Shown here piece after piece: positions 44,689 to 56,147 of a DNA stretch of 64,000 nt. The stretch spans positions 97,065 through 161,064 of the forward strand of contig JAGFNQ010005649.1 of assembly GCA_024364735.1 (NCBI GenBank). Reading direction: 5' to 3'. Source of the DNA: Boesenbergia rotunda (taxonomy: Eukaryota > Streptophyta > Magnoliopsida > Zingiberales > Zingiberaceae). Every line of letters starts with the position of its first letter. Position 1 is the stretch's first letter. The notes beneath the pieces are model-generated. The model searched no databases, had not been told where the DNA came from, and saw only the letters and a program-made list of their open reading frames with translations. Both the position numbers and the translations under genes were made by a program.

Positions 44689-47572
44689 TGTAACGCCCGC
44701 CCCTTACCGTTAGGGCAGCGCGTTACCTTTAACCCTATTTTTTCTTACTTACTTATATCATTGCGTATGATTCTAACATTGCAGCGGAAATGAAACATAA
44801 CTAAAAGCATGTGCAACGATAAGGAAGTAATAACATCATATAAGATCTAATAGCATCCATACTTAAATAAACTCCTAAAGAACTAGCAAGTATCATGCAT
44901 AAAGTAGCAACATATGTCTTATTAGAAATAAGAACTAAGTCTATAGATAGCACTAAAGTGGATCGATCAGTCAAGTCACCACCACACACATTAGCCCTTC
45001 CTGCAACTTCCCTTTCTTTAGAAATTTCTATGTTGAACTGCAACATAAGCAACCAAACTATAAGTATAAAACTTAGTAAGCTCTTTCCTACTCACTAAAT
45101 CCGTACATCGCATGCATTTTAAAACATATAACATTTCATGGATAGTATAAAATTCATAAGGCACATAAGATACATGAAGACATATAAACATAGAACATGT
45201 GCATTTCAAAACATTAGGATGCTCTTTGGAAAACATACTAAATAATACATTAAAATCATATACATCATCTTCTTTGGGGTCCCCGGCTTTGTACCCATTC
45301 TTTCTTTTGCGCGCATACCCCTATGTAGGATGCGAGGTAGCTAATTCCGACTTACAGGGGTCCACATTCTAGACTTACTATCTTTCAGCCTAGGGACAAC
45401 TTCGGTAGTCCAGAACCGTGGATCTTTTTCAAGACCCGGTACAAGCCATTCTTTAAAGTAAAATACATATATGCATTCTATTCTTTTCTTTCTTTCTTTC
45501 ATATAGAGCATGCATTCCTTTCTTTCTTTCTTTCTTTCATATTGTATGTACTATAGACATTCAATCATTCATAATCATAAGCATACTTTCATATATAGAA
45601 CATGCATTCTTTCTTTCTTTCATATTGCATGTACTATAGGCATTCAATCATTCATAAACATAGGCATACTTTCATGGAATAATCATTAGCATAAATAGCA
45701 AGACATGGAAGGACCTTTCTTTTAACACATGTATGTGAAGCAACCATCATGCTATTTTCATCAATACATCATACTTATAACATGCTTGTCTTAATTAAGG
45801 CAATATGATAGTTTAATCTTTCTTTTCTCATCTTAATATATGCTGGTCGAAACTTCATAGCAAGATATCATAGCATAAGAGTCATATAATCATGGAAATA
45901 AAAACATACATTACATAAGAGGTCATTTACAAGTACACTGGTAGTCTAGACTTCACTAAACACTAGTTTAGGTGCATGAATTGTACTTGAACTTATTCTT
46001 AGCCTTTATTCTAGTAATTAGCCAAAATTTACAGTATGTATAACATGGTATAAAAGTTCATATAACATGTAAACAAAAACATATTTTACCATTAAGGTCA
46101 TATACAAGCATAAAGGTAGTCTAGGCTTCATTAAACACTAGTTTAGGGGCATGCTTTGTACTCAAACTTATTCTTAACCCTTATTATTGTAATTTGTCGA
46201 AACTCACAGTAGGGATTTCATAGTATCATCATTCACATAACATGGGAATAAAAGCATATTTTTCATAAGAATTCATTCACAAGTGCAAAAGTAGTTTGTA
46301 CTTCACCAAACCCTAGTTTAGGTGTATAATCTAGAGTTCTACTTGGATTATCATGCATATGGGTACATGTAATATTTTTCTAAACATCAATACTTAGAAT
46401 GGAGCATGAGTTTAGACTCAAACAACTTAGATAAGGTACTGACCCTAAGGTATAAAATTATTTCCATCATGAAATAAAACACCCAATCACATGCATATTA
46501 CTTGGTTTGACTATAACTTCATGAAGGACTATAAAAATCTGTTTTAAGGCATAATTTAAGGTCCCTTGGATGAATGTTATAGGGGTCCCTTAGCATAGAT
46601 TCCACAAAATTTTGTGGCCTAAAATATTTATATAGCAAGGAAACAATCATTAAAACAATTGCCTACTTCATGCATCAACATTTATCCATTTCATGACTTG
46701 GCCGAATTCTTCCAAGTCCTTTACATCATGGAGGGCATTCAAACACCATGTATCCATCATATATTCATTACAAAAAGGTAGTAACAATTTCATGAACTCT
46801 TCCTTTAAGTTTTTGGACATAGAAAAGGGGGTAACCCTCTATGGCCGAAACTTCCCTCAAGGTTTTCTTCCATTCTCTTTCACCCAACATCACAAGCAAA
46901 CATAAAAATCATAAAACACACATAAAAAGCCATTATGTTGCAGGTGAGGGAGTCTTACCACTTGTGCTTATGTTCCCAAAAGATCTCCAAATTTTGGAGA
47001 AGAAAAGACCTCTTAAACTCTAGCAATCCTCTTGTTCTTCTCTTCTTTTCTTCTTTTGGTTTCTCTAGGTTTGTGATTCGGTTTTGGGCTGCAAGGGGCT
47101 CTAGAATTTCGGTGAGGGAGAGGAGGAAGAGGAAAGGTTTGGTGGAAGAGAATTGGGAGGTTTCTTGGTCGAAATGCCTAGGCATTTCCTCCTCTTCATG
47201 ACCTTTTATGGTGAGTAAAGAGGCAAGCACCTCTTTAATGGTGTCTCTTCAATGTTCTTGTGTCTCTTCATCTTCTTTCCCACTTATCTACAATTTCCCA
47301 TCCTCTTCTAATAGCACTCCCTTGCTAGGTGAATTGGTTACATGAATATTCTTAAGGCTTTGCTTTCCTTTGAGGTCCATGGTTCAATCCTTGGCACCTC
47401 CTTTTCTTTTCGCTTTCTTTTCCTTTTTATTTTCTTCAAGCCCATGTAACCAAAGCCCAACAAGAGAATGCTACCCATTTAGTTTATACACATGCATATT
47501 CATATCATTATTCATTCATTCATTTACATGATGTCAAGCATAATATTAATGTAGCATATAAACATAATTATC
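44689..47572 (-). repeat. Gypsy-type LTR, minus orientation, U5-side part; rest beyond window
   Basis: Its terminal end TGTAACGCCCGCCCC at 44689 sits inside copia integrase (expected target copy TTGGC, 44684-44688). Orientation follows from the internal modules: intron-like segment on the minus strand (45038-45095), GCGCGC/GTACAAGCC module (45275-45362), CTTT microsatellites (45483-45538), tandem units of about 170-175 bp (45925-46330) and a tRNA-like module (47320-47398, plus strand). It breaks at 47572 where another element has inserted; the missing LTR start should lie past 64000. Confidence 0.75.
47320..47398 (+). other. Antisense tRNA-like module (in minus-strand LTR)
   Basis: TAGGTGAATTGG (box A-like) and GGTTCAATCC (box B-like) in tRNA order. 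Confidence 0.5.
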
Positions 47573-47639
47573 TGTAACGCCCGATTTTTTTTTTCCTAAG
47601 CGGCGTTACGTTAACATGCTTAGGGCATGTAGACATCAT

Positions 47640-48887
47640 TGTTGGATCGTGAAAAACCGATAGAGGGGGGGGGGTGAATATCGGAAATCGCTCTTTTTTG
47701 GAAAACTAAGAGTAAGTGCACAGCGGAAATAAAAAATACGAGACACAGTGGTTTTTACTTGGTTCGGAGCCTGTGTCGACTCCTACTCCAAGGCCCACGG
47801 TCGTTGACCGTTTACTTTGGGCAATTCTATATTCGCGCAAATCGGTTACAATGATTTCAATTACAAAGAGAGTGCAATAAAATAATAATAAAATATTAAG
47901 CTCTTCGTTACCGACGTCCGGAGTGTATCGATTCTTTTCGGGGCAGCGGGACGTCGTCGGCTCGAGGTGAGGCATTTCTGGAGCAAGGCGCGAGCGTGGA
48001 AGCTTTTGAATGAAGTTGATGTGATGCTTGGGGTCGAGGGGTGCTATTTATAGCCCCTAGGGCACCCTGGACGTCGGGGGTGCCCTGCCAAGTGTCATCC
48101 GATCCGCAATTTGCTCGGTCAAGCTTTATCCCGCCTAAATAGGGATGAAGTTTGACCTCTGGGGCGCCCTGGTCGCTGAGGGCGCCCTTGTTGACCCGGT
48201 CTTCTCGGCTGGATAGATTTGATCGGCCTCGCTGGCGTAGGCGCGAAGCGCCTTGGACTTGAGGGCGCCCTGGGCGCTCAGGGCGCCCTGGCTGCTGAGG
48301 GCGCCTTGGTTACAGAGGGCGCCTCGGCCAGTTGTTAGCCGAACACCTTTTTGTCTTACTTGTTTCTTGTTCACCTTGGACGCGCCCTAGACACTCTGGG
48401 CGCCCTACTCAGCTGCTGCCTCACTCCTTTGAGGCTCTCTGAGCTGCAGACACACGTTCCTTTGGTCCTGCATCCAGGGTTAGTCCGAAACACAATAAAA
48501 CAATTAATTATTATTTTATACAGCCTTAGCTGTCTTGGTTCTGACTTTGGTCTCCAAAATGGAGCCCTAGGTCGAACCGACGCCTACTGTTCCCGGTCCT
48601 TTGTCAGGTCTTGTAAACTAGCAGTCCTTTGCCAGTTGCCTAGCAGTCCTTTGCTAGGGCTTGAGGCTGGCAGTCCTTCGCCAGTGCCTAGCAGTCCTTC
48701 GCTAGTGCCTAGCTGTCCTTCGCTAGGACTTGAGACTGGCAGTCCTTCGCCAGTGCCTAGCAGTCCTTCGCTAGGGCTAGAAACTGCACACTAGATTAAC
48801 TTGTTAGAAAACAAGAGAGACTTAACTTTTGACCTATGTTGCTATTATCAAAACACAGGTTTGACTAAGGTGCATTCTGCACCAACA
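47640..48887 (-). repeat. 3' LTR of the pol-less copia element
   Basis: Contains an 18-bp tandem array of GGGCGCCC palindromes (48261-48328), more such palindromes to 48410, and a block of tandem hairpin repeats (48606-48783). Lacks 84 bp present in the 5' LTR (after 48592). Confidence 0.92.
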
Positions 48888-48902
48888 ATCTCCCCCTTTT
48901 TG
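48888..48902 (-). promoter_or_regulatory. Polypurine tract of the pol-less copia element
   Basis: AAAAAGGGGGAGAT on the minus strand, directly before the 3' LTR. Confidence 0.8.
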
Positions 48903-50375
48903 ATTTATGGCAACCCTAGTTCAAAAAGTTAAGTTTAAGCAAAACATAAAACAGTTTTAACTTTTATTCCCTCCCCCTAGTTCAAAAATTCGTGGGGTTT
49001 TAAAGACTTTACGTGTTCTTTGAAAACTTTAAGTTAGAAGTAACTTAAAAATACATAGTGGAGTTTTTAAAGCATAATTTGAGTACTTAAGAAATTTTAA
49101 AGTTTTAAGTTTTAAAGTAATCAAAATGTTAGCTTAAATACTTGGTAGGATATAACAAGCTTAAGTACTTAGTAGGTTTTGAAACACTTTAGTACTTAAC
49201 AATTTTGAAAAAAAACTTAAATTAATTTTTTTTTTGACATGCTTAATTAAGAACCTTTTGAAAGACTAGAGTACTTTGCAAAATTTTGAAGGCTTAAAAA
49301 AAATTTAAAGCTAGAGTAAAGAGTTTTTGAAACTAGAGTACTTTAGCAAAATTTTGAAGGCTTTAAGAGCTTAAGTACTTCTTCAAAACGTTTAAGCTTT
49401 TGAATAAAGGATAAGTAAGGATAAGTATGTTTTTGAACCTTTTTGAATAAAGGAAAAATTTAGAAAATAACTTTTCTCTTTGAATAAAGGAAAAATTTAG
49501 AAAATAATTTTTCTCTTTCCTATCTCTATCTCCCCCTTTGCCATATATCAAAACAGATAATTAAAGCATGAATAAAAAAAAAAGGTAGACTAGAACAAGA
49601 AGTTGATGATTGAAGTTTAAATGAATAATTAATTTGCTGTACTGAACCAGTCAGATTTGCACTAAATCAATCAATTTCATTAAATCAATCAATTACACTA
49701 AATCAATTATACTATATCAATCAATTATCTCTGTAGGGACCTGTCTAACCCAATTAGCTACTTACTGACTGTTATATACAGTAGTTTTTGTTAGGGTTAG
49801 TCAAGTTAAGTGTTTCTGTTCAAGTTAGATTTTCTAAGCTTGACACTTAACTTGATTGCTTTATTAGTTGTATTTAGTGCCCCAATTACTGCAGATGCAC
49901 TGACTTAAAGCATCTTGAATTAAGGCAAAGACCTAAGCATCTCAACCCTTTCTAGGTTATCAATCAAAAGTACCCTAAGGTGCTTGTGAGATGCTGGCTT
50001 CTAAGTCTATAGGTGCATGCAGTTTTAGGGTTAGGGCCTAGGCTAAGTCCATTTAAAAAAAATCCCTAGTTTTGAAAAGGGGTAGTTTTGCAATAAAACT
50101 AAGTAAAACAAATGAAAGACTGATTTTGAAAATTAAGTAAAGTAATTTTTCAAATTCTATTTTTAGAAAACTGATTTTTGAAATCAAGTAGAGTAAAATA
50201 AATCAAGATATTATATTCTACAAAGCACAATCCTAAAAGAAAACAATTACTCATAACCTGGTCAATAGAAAATGAAGCAGGTAATCATGGTTTAAATACA
50301 GTCAAGTAGTCAAACTCAAGTCAACCATATTGAGTAGGGGCAGTCAGATAGTTACGAGCACAATGCTGAGTGAAT
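48903..50375 (-). other. AT-rich 3' interior, no gene
   Basis: About 1.5 kb of AT-rich DNA with repeated TTTTGAA/TTAAGTACTT words and a duplicated segment of about 45 bp (49430-49515). No coding frame supported. Confidence 0.6.
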
Positions 50376-51613
50376 CTATGACGAAGGACCGGGATGATGA
50401 GATGGACCCAGCTGCCAAGAATCAAATCGAGCCATCATCTCTATGAATCGTGCATCAGCTACTTCTCTATCAGCTCGGCGAGCGTCCATCTGCTCTATGT
50501 GAGAGGCCTCGACCTCCTCTCGGAGACTCTGTATCTGTGTCTCCATACGGGTCACTCTCTCGTAGAGTGTCGGTGGAGCGGGCTCGTCTATATGGGCTTT
50601 GGCTTCTGCTGCTACATCTGCGACGTCGTACTCGACCTCCTCGTCCGAATCGATCTGATGAGCTGCTCTCCGACGTCTCCAGGATAGGACCCCGGTACCG
50701 GACACCTCTATACCCGCTAGGGCGAAGTTTCTATAGCCTATTTCATCGTAGTCTGTCAGATCGGCCATTTCTCCCTCGGTAATGTTCCTACCATGGTAAT
50801 GTAATAGGGACGTGATAATGTGGCAGTAGGGTGTGCGTACCCGCCCTTGTGTGGTCACACTGGATGCATGTAGGATAGTGTGAAACATATGAAGTCCTAT
50901 ATCAATATCTAGCTGGTGAATCAGGGCGTACAGGAGAAAGGTATGGAATGGTCGCATAGTGGTAACGTCCCTGGTGGATAATGGTAGAATACATCGGACT
51001 AAGACCCTATATAGGGTGTAGTCCTGGACCTCTAAGTCGACTGACTGGAATCGTCTGGCCACTGGTTGCCTAAAGAAATATGAGTGTAATGTATCTAAGG
51101 TGATGTGAGAATAGGGAGCATCAAAGGGAGGCTCCCTAGGAGGATAACAACAGAAGGTGGACTGCGAGGGTCGTAGTCCTAGAAATCGGTTCAATAATGT
51201 TGGTGTGATGGTTAAGGGAATACCTTGAACCATGGTGGAGAACATGAGATTATCCTGTCTAATGATATTATTGTAAAATCTCCACATAAGGAAGTATTGA
51301 TTGGGTGAGTGCAGAATACGAGATTGTCCAGTTGGTAGTGGTTTATAACGTTCATAGCTAGGGGACAGGATTGGGTGAAGAATAGTCGATTCAAGTAGCT
51401 CGTCTTTATAGGTTTATAGGTGGTACGAGCGAACTTGTGATACAATTCTAAATTAGGAAACCTAGGATCAGGACTAGGTTGAGTACCGGGTTCTGCCTGA
51501 TTAGGTCGACGTCTTCTAAGAGAAAGAATGTATACTTAAAGAAAGTGTGCATTTAATGAAAAATTGAAAAGAAATTAACAAAAAAAATTATACCGGTTTG
51601 CTCGGGGAGGCAT
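50376..51613 (-). pseudogene. Second ORF of the pol-less copia element (plant-transposon-protein-like), spliced, frameshifted
   Basis: Reading from 51613: short exon 1 (51613-51594, MPPRANR), a 78-bp GT-AG intron (51593-51516), then exon 2 continuing RRRPNQAEPGTQPSPDPRF and LYHKFARTTYKPIKTSYLN. Near 51290 the reading moves to another frame, open for 303 codons to 50376 (GIPLTITPTLLNRFLGLRP, HSYFFRQPVARRF, an acidic DSDEEVEYDVADVAAEA stretch, then a coiled-coil-like RVTRMETQIQSLREEVEA). The arrangement (MPPR start, basic arm, middle domain with LLNRFLGL, coiled-coil end) resembles the putative plant transposon protein family that accompanies many plant retroelements; function is unknown. I place it tentatively there. 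It takes the position where pol should be. Confidence 0.65.
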
Positions 51614-52118
51614 TGTTGAAGTTGAGGGCTTGAGAGCTTGAGAGGGTTGCAAGATCTCTTGGAAGGTAGAAGGTTGAGGAGGAGAAGAGTTTTGGGTGTG
51701 TAGAGAGGAAGGGGAGGGGCGCCCCCTTTTTATAGGCAGTTTGGGCGCCCTTCCCCGGGAGGGCGCCTTGACTGGCGAGGGCGCCCTGTCTGACTAGGGC
51801 GCCTTGACTAGGCTGCAGTTGCCCTTTTGGCAGCTTTTGACCACCGAAGGACACTGGTAAGGGCACCTCTCCGGACAAGGGCGCCTTTACCAGGTCTGTA
51901 GTTCCGTTTGTGCAGCTTTCTGCCGTTGACTGACTGTGGGAGGGCGCCCTGCATGACAAGGGCACCCTAAACAAGGCTGCAGCTGCCTTTTGGCAGCTTT
52001 TGACCACCCTCGGGTATACGGAGGCGGCCTGAAGCTCCAGGGCACCCTGGTCAGCGTGTAGTGCTTTTTGACCAGCCTTGGGGCGCCCACACGGGTTTGG
52101 GCGCCTTAAGGACTAGTT
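51614..52118 (-). other. Spacer/5' leader of the second ORF with GGGCGCC repeats
   Basis: GC-rich words such as GGGCGCCCT and CTGCAGCTGCC.TTTGGCAGCTTTTGACCA occur several times between 51720 and 52110, resembling the palindromes of the LTRs. An open frame of 139 codons on the minus strand is made of these repeats and is probably not a gene. Confidence 0.5.
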
Positions 52119-52231
52119 TTTGACTGAAATGAAGTGCGTTTGACCAGATTTGACCTAGTTTGACTATGTTGACCGTGGTTTGACTATGTTGACAGTGGTT
52201 TGACTATGTTGACCGTGGTTTGACTATGTAG
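52119..52231 (+). promoter_or_regulatory. Array of TTGAC (W-box core) motifs, 20-bp period
   Basis: Ten TTGAC cores in about 110 bp, nine of them TTGACC/T, the consensus core of plant WRKY-binding W-boxes. The main unit is GACCGTGGTTTGACTATGTT repeated with a 20-bp period (52170-52231). It lies upstream of the second ORF in transcription direction. Confidence 0.55.
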
Positions 52232-52944
52232 ACCATGGTTTGAAATATAGAATTATACTGCAACACAGGTATTAAGGGAATCATATTTTAGTCTTAATTT
52301 TACAGTCTCACCCAAATCTAGGGTTTTCAATCACGTTAACCTTATAGGTTTTGTGAGACAGATTTTGATGGTTAAAATTATTTTGAAAATTTTGATTAAT
52401 TTTGAAGGATAATTAAATTTTGAAAGTTTAATTAATTAATTTTGAAAATTTTGAAAGCTTTAAGAAATTTTGAAAGTTTTGAAAAGATGTTTTAAATCTA
52501 TACTTAGCTGAAATTTTGTGTTAGATTCGAATTTGACAAAAATTAATTTGAATTTGAATTTCAAAAATTGGCTTCCAGGTCTTGGCGAGGCACTAGGCCT
52601 TCTTTGGCCGAAGCCTTATGGGATCATTCACCCTTTCCTTGACAAATCCTTTTAATGATATTTCATTTTCAAAATTATTTTTTGAAAAATTTCTGGTCTA
52701 ACTAGTTTGGATTTTGGATCGGTAGCTTCGGCTGGTTTCACCGGTCTAAAGAGACCAAGTAAACTTGACCTTATTAGAGTTGGTTTCCCCAACGTACTAT
52801 CATCTCACCTCCACCCAATACTATGTTTTCAAGTTTCAGTTAAGTTTGTTTGGTCCTTAAGCTAGCCTAGGTCTAAGCATGGTATGTTGCAGAAATTAAG
52901 TAAACAGGCAAACAATCAGGCAATTTAAATCAATAATAACAAGT
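52232..52944 (-). other. Spacer between gag and second ORF
   Basis: AT-rich with many TTTTGAAA words; no coding frame, and no trace of protease, integrase or RT. Confidence 0.6.
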
Positions 52945-54582
52945 TTATCTAATAATGAAAATAGTTTTCAGTTTGGCTCCCCCTGGACTAAAGCCACGGT
53001 GATGGTTAGGCAAGATGTGAATCTTGTCCTTGGGGATCCAATACTGATTTGATCCAGTTGGTTTGTTCAGGCACAGTTTAGGTACCCATGCCTGAATTTT
53101 TCCTTTGGACTGATTCAGTACAAACAAATATGATCTTTGTCGGGATTTGGTTCGGTAGCCAAGTCCGGATCGATTTAGAACTGATTTCTGTTTTCCAAGG
53201 ATCATGTCAAGACCCTTGGAACCAGATGTAAATCGTTCTAAAGCTGTTCTAAATTCCTTAACCTGAGTTTTCAGGGAGGAGTTCTCCTTTCCAAGTTTTT
53301 CAACTTGAATAGAAGTTCCTTCTTGAACCTTCTCGGTTAAGAGTTTAGAGTCAGCTTCCTCTTTCAGGAGTTTTACTTCCTGTCGGAGGGATTCGACTCG
53401 GAGTTTGGCTTTAGCCAAGTCTCGAGAAAGAAAAGAAATCAACTCACTTAATTGCAATTTATTAAAATCAGTTACCTTTATTTCTCCGTCTTCTGTGAAG
53501 GTCAGCTCGCCGTCCTCTTGTTCTGATTCTGACTCGACTTTTTCTGAGGCGGTCAGAGCTAGGAGATTGGACTGAGGTGCCTCTTCTTCTTCTTCTGAGG
53601 AAGACTCATCCCAGGTTGCTTGTAGCGCCTTCTTTCTTCTTGTCTTCTTGGACTCTTTCAGATTTAGACACTCTGTTTTGTAGTGGCCCTTTTTCTTGCA
53701 CTCGTAGCAGGTCACATTAGGCTTGTTCGCGGGTTCAGTTGGTTCGTCCTTTCTTCGGCCGGTTTTCCTTTTGTTGGTTCGGTTCTTTAGCTCCTTGTAG
53801 TAGTTTCGAGCGAGCAGGACCAGCTTAGTTTGTTCTCCTTCTTCGTCATCTGAATCTGAGTCAGAGTTAGACTCGGGTTCAGGTTCGGGCTTCTTCTTCG
53901 TTGTCTTTTGAGTTTTGCCTGCAAGAAAAGCAACACCTCCCTCGACCACATTGGTGTTAGTTTGTTCGTGCAGTTCAAGTTCGGAAAACAACTCATCTAA
54001 TTTTATTTTAGAAAGATCTCTAGAGACCTTGTATGCATCTATCATGGATGCCCACAAGGTGTTTCTAGGAAAGGCGTTTAGAGTATACCTTATTAGGTCA
54101 CGGTTTTCAACCTTGTGACCTATTGTGTGAAGACCGTTCATTACCTCCTGGATTCGTGCGTTGAGTTGGGCTGCTGTTTCGTTGTCGGCCATATTGATAG
54201 TGTAGAGTTTATTCAGCAGTAGATCCCTCTTGCTGATCCTGGTGTCTGAAGTCCCTTCGTGCAGCTCATTTAGTTTTGTCCATAGCTCTTTTCCACTGTT
54301 GAAAGGGCCCACCCGGTTCAGCTCTTCCTTTGTCAGCCCGCATTGTAGGGTTTGCGTTGCTTTTGCGTCGGCCTCTATTTTGCGCTTTAGAGTATTGTCC
54401 CACTCGGAGTAGCTTTGTGGTTGTCCTTCGACGTTTTTGTGGATCTCCAGACCGGACTGGATGATGATCCACATATCCACCTGAGTTTTCAGGTGGACTT
54501 CCATGCGACTTTTCTAGTAAGAAAAGTCTTCTCCACTGAAAAGTGGAGGTCTGGCGGTGCTGAATCCCTCTTGCATGACCAT
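52945..54582 (-). pseudogene. SIRE-like copia gag with one early in-frame stop
   Basis: The family-type start is at 54582 (MVMQEGFSTARPP). An in-frame TAG at 54516-54514 follows after 22 codons, and the frame reopens at ATG 54504 for 519 codons. Domains in that part: UBN2-type capsid (about residues 1-200: SEWDNTLKRKIEADAKATQ, GKELWTKLNELHEGTS, RISKRDLLLNKLYTI, TLNAFPRN), an acidic SDSDSDDEEGEQ stretch, a zinc knuckle CYECKKKGHYKTEC (about 264-277, all ligands present), then a Lys/Glu-rich coiled coil (about 345-430) and a C-terminal basic region. Gag builds the virus-like particle. Use of ATG 54504 would give a nearly complete gag, so residual function is possible. Confidence 0.88.
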
Positions 54583-54791
54583 TGGATCTATAACAAAAAA
54601 GAACAAAAAAAAAACAAATTTTCCAAGACTAGGTCTTGGATTAGTAGTGCTGGATTAGGAGATAAACTATCGAGGGGTGTTGCACCAACCTCGATTAACA
54701 AAAAAATCGAACGAAAAAAAGATATTTAAAAAATTCGAAAATCCGAAAAGAATTTTTCAAACTGGTGGTTGCACCAAGTTTGAATAACCCC

Positions 54792-54803
54792 GCTCTGATA
54801 CCA
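54792..54803 (-). promoter_or_regulatory. Primer-binding site, tRNA-iMet type (pol-less copia)
   Basis: TGGTATCAGAGC on the minus strand, two bases after the 5' LTR end at 54806. Confidence 0.9.
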
Positions 54804-54805
54804 CT

Positions 54806-56147
54806 TGTTGGATCGTGAAAAACCGATAGAGGGGGGGGGGTGAATATCGGAAATCGCTCTTTTTTGGAAAACTAAGAGTAAGTGCACAGCGGAAATAAAA
54901 AATACGAGACACAGTGGTTTTACCTTGGTTCGGAGCCTGTGTCGACTCCTACTCCAAGGCCCACGGTCGTTGACCGTTTACTTTGGGCAATTTTATATTC
55001 GCGCAAATCGGTTACAATGATTTCAATTACAAAGAGAGTGCAATAAAATAATAATAAAATATTAAGCTCTTCGTTACCGACGTCCGGAGTGTATCGATTC
55101 TTTTCGGGGCAGCGGGACGTCGTCGGCTCGAGGTGAGGCGTTTCTGGAGCAAGGCGCGAGCGTAGAAGAGCGTGGAAGCTTTTGAATGAAGTTGATGTGA
55201 AGCTTGGGGTCGAGGGGTGCTATTTATAGCCCCTAGGGCGCCCTGGACGTCGGGGACGCCCTGCCAAGTGTCATCCGATCCGCAATTTTCTCGGTCAAGC
55301 TTTATCCCGCCTAAATAGGGATGAAGTTTGACCTCTGGGGCGCCATGGTCGCTGAGGGCGCCCTTGTTGACCCGGTCTTCTCGGCTGGATAGATTTGATC
55401 GGCCTCGCTGGCGTAGGCGCGAAGCGCCTTGGACCTGAGGGCGCCCTGGGCGCTCAGGGCGCCCTGGCTGCTGAGGGCGCCCTGGTTACAGAGGGCGCCT
55501 CGGCCAGTTGTTAGCCGAACACCTTTTTGCCTTACTTGTTTCTTGTTCACCTTGGAGGCGCCCTAGACACTCAGGGCGCCCTACTCAGCTGCTGCCTCAC
55601 TCCTTTGAGGCTCTCTGAGCTGCCGACACACGTTCCATTGGTCCTGCATCTAGGGTTAGTCCGAAACACAATAAAACAATTAATTATTATTTTATACAGC
55701 CTTAGCTGTCTTGGTTCTGACTTTGGTCTCCAAAATGGAGCCCTAGGTCGAACCGACGCCTACTGTTCCCTCGACGGGGAACGCGTCCTCACCTACTCCT
55801 CTCGGGAGAATTTACCTGATGCCAACCGCTCCTTTGGTTGGACTTTTGCCTGACGGTCCTTTGTCAGGTCTTGTAAACTAGCAGTCCTTTGCCAGTTGCC
55901 TAGCAGTCCTTTGCTAGGGCTTGAGGCTGGCAGTCCTTCGCCAGTGCCTAGCAGTCCTTCGCTAGTGCCTAGCAGTCCTTCGCTAGGACTTGAGACTGGC
56001 AGTCCTTCGCCAGTGCCTTGCAGTCCTTCGCTAGGGCTTGAAACTACACACAACATTAACTTGTTAGAAAACAAGAGAGACTTAACTTTTGACCTATGTT
56101 GCCATTATCAAAACACAGGTTTGACTAAGGTGCATTCTGCACCAACA
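54806..56147 (-). repeat. 5' LTR of the pol-less copia element
   Basis: Same modules as the 3' LTR: GGGCGCCC array (55436-55503) and hairpin repeats (55858-56045). Carries the 84 bp absent from the 3' LTR (near 55770-55855). Confidence 0.92.

Larger units (their letters stand above)
47640..56147 (-). mobile_element. Complete pol-less Ty1/copia element with SIRE-like gag and a second spliced ORF
   Basis: LTRs 47640-48887 (1248 bp) and 54806-56147 (1342 bp), starting TGTTGGTGCAG on the minus strand. tRNA-iMet primer site at 54803-54792, polypurine tract at 48888-48902, target duplication ATCAT (47635-47639, 56148-56152). The interior of 5.9 kb holds gag and one other ORF but no protease, RT or integrase. 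LTRs differ by about two dozen substitutions by eye (near 2 percent) plus 84-bp and 10-bp length differences. It sits in the 3' LTR of the minus-strand gypsy derivative. Confidence 0.92.

Noticed and set aside
44689..44700. Start of a plus-strand Tekay-like LTR (TGTAACGCCC)
   Set aside because: These LTRs have inverted ends, so the first bases are ambiguous; internal modules show the LTR is in minus orientation.
48135..48794. Frames with GAL-repeat or SPSPVPSSPSLGLE-type peptides
   Set aside because: Translations of the 18-bp palindrome array and hairpin repeats in the LTR, differing between the two LTRs.
51588..52007. 139-codon minus-strand frame
   Set aside because: Made largely of the GGGCGCC and CTGCAG-type repeats; its 3' end overlaps the first exon of the second ORF in another frame.
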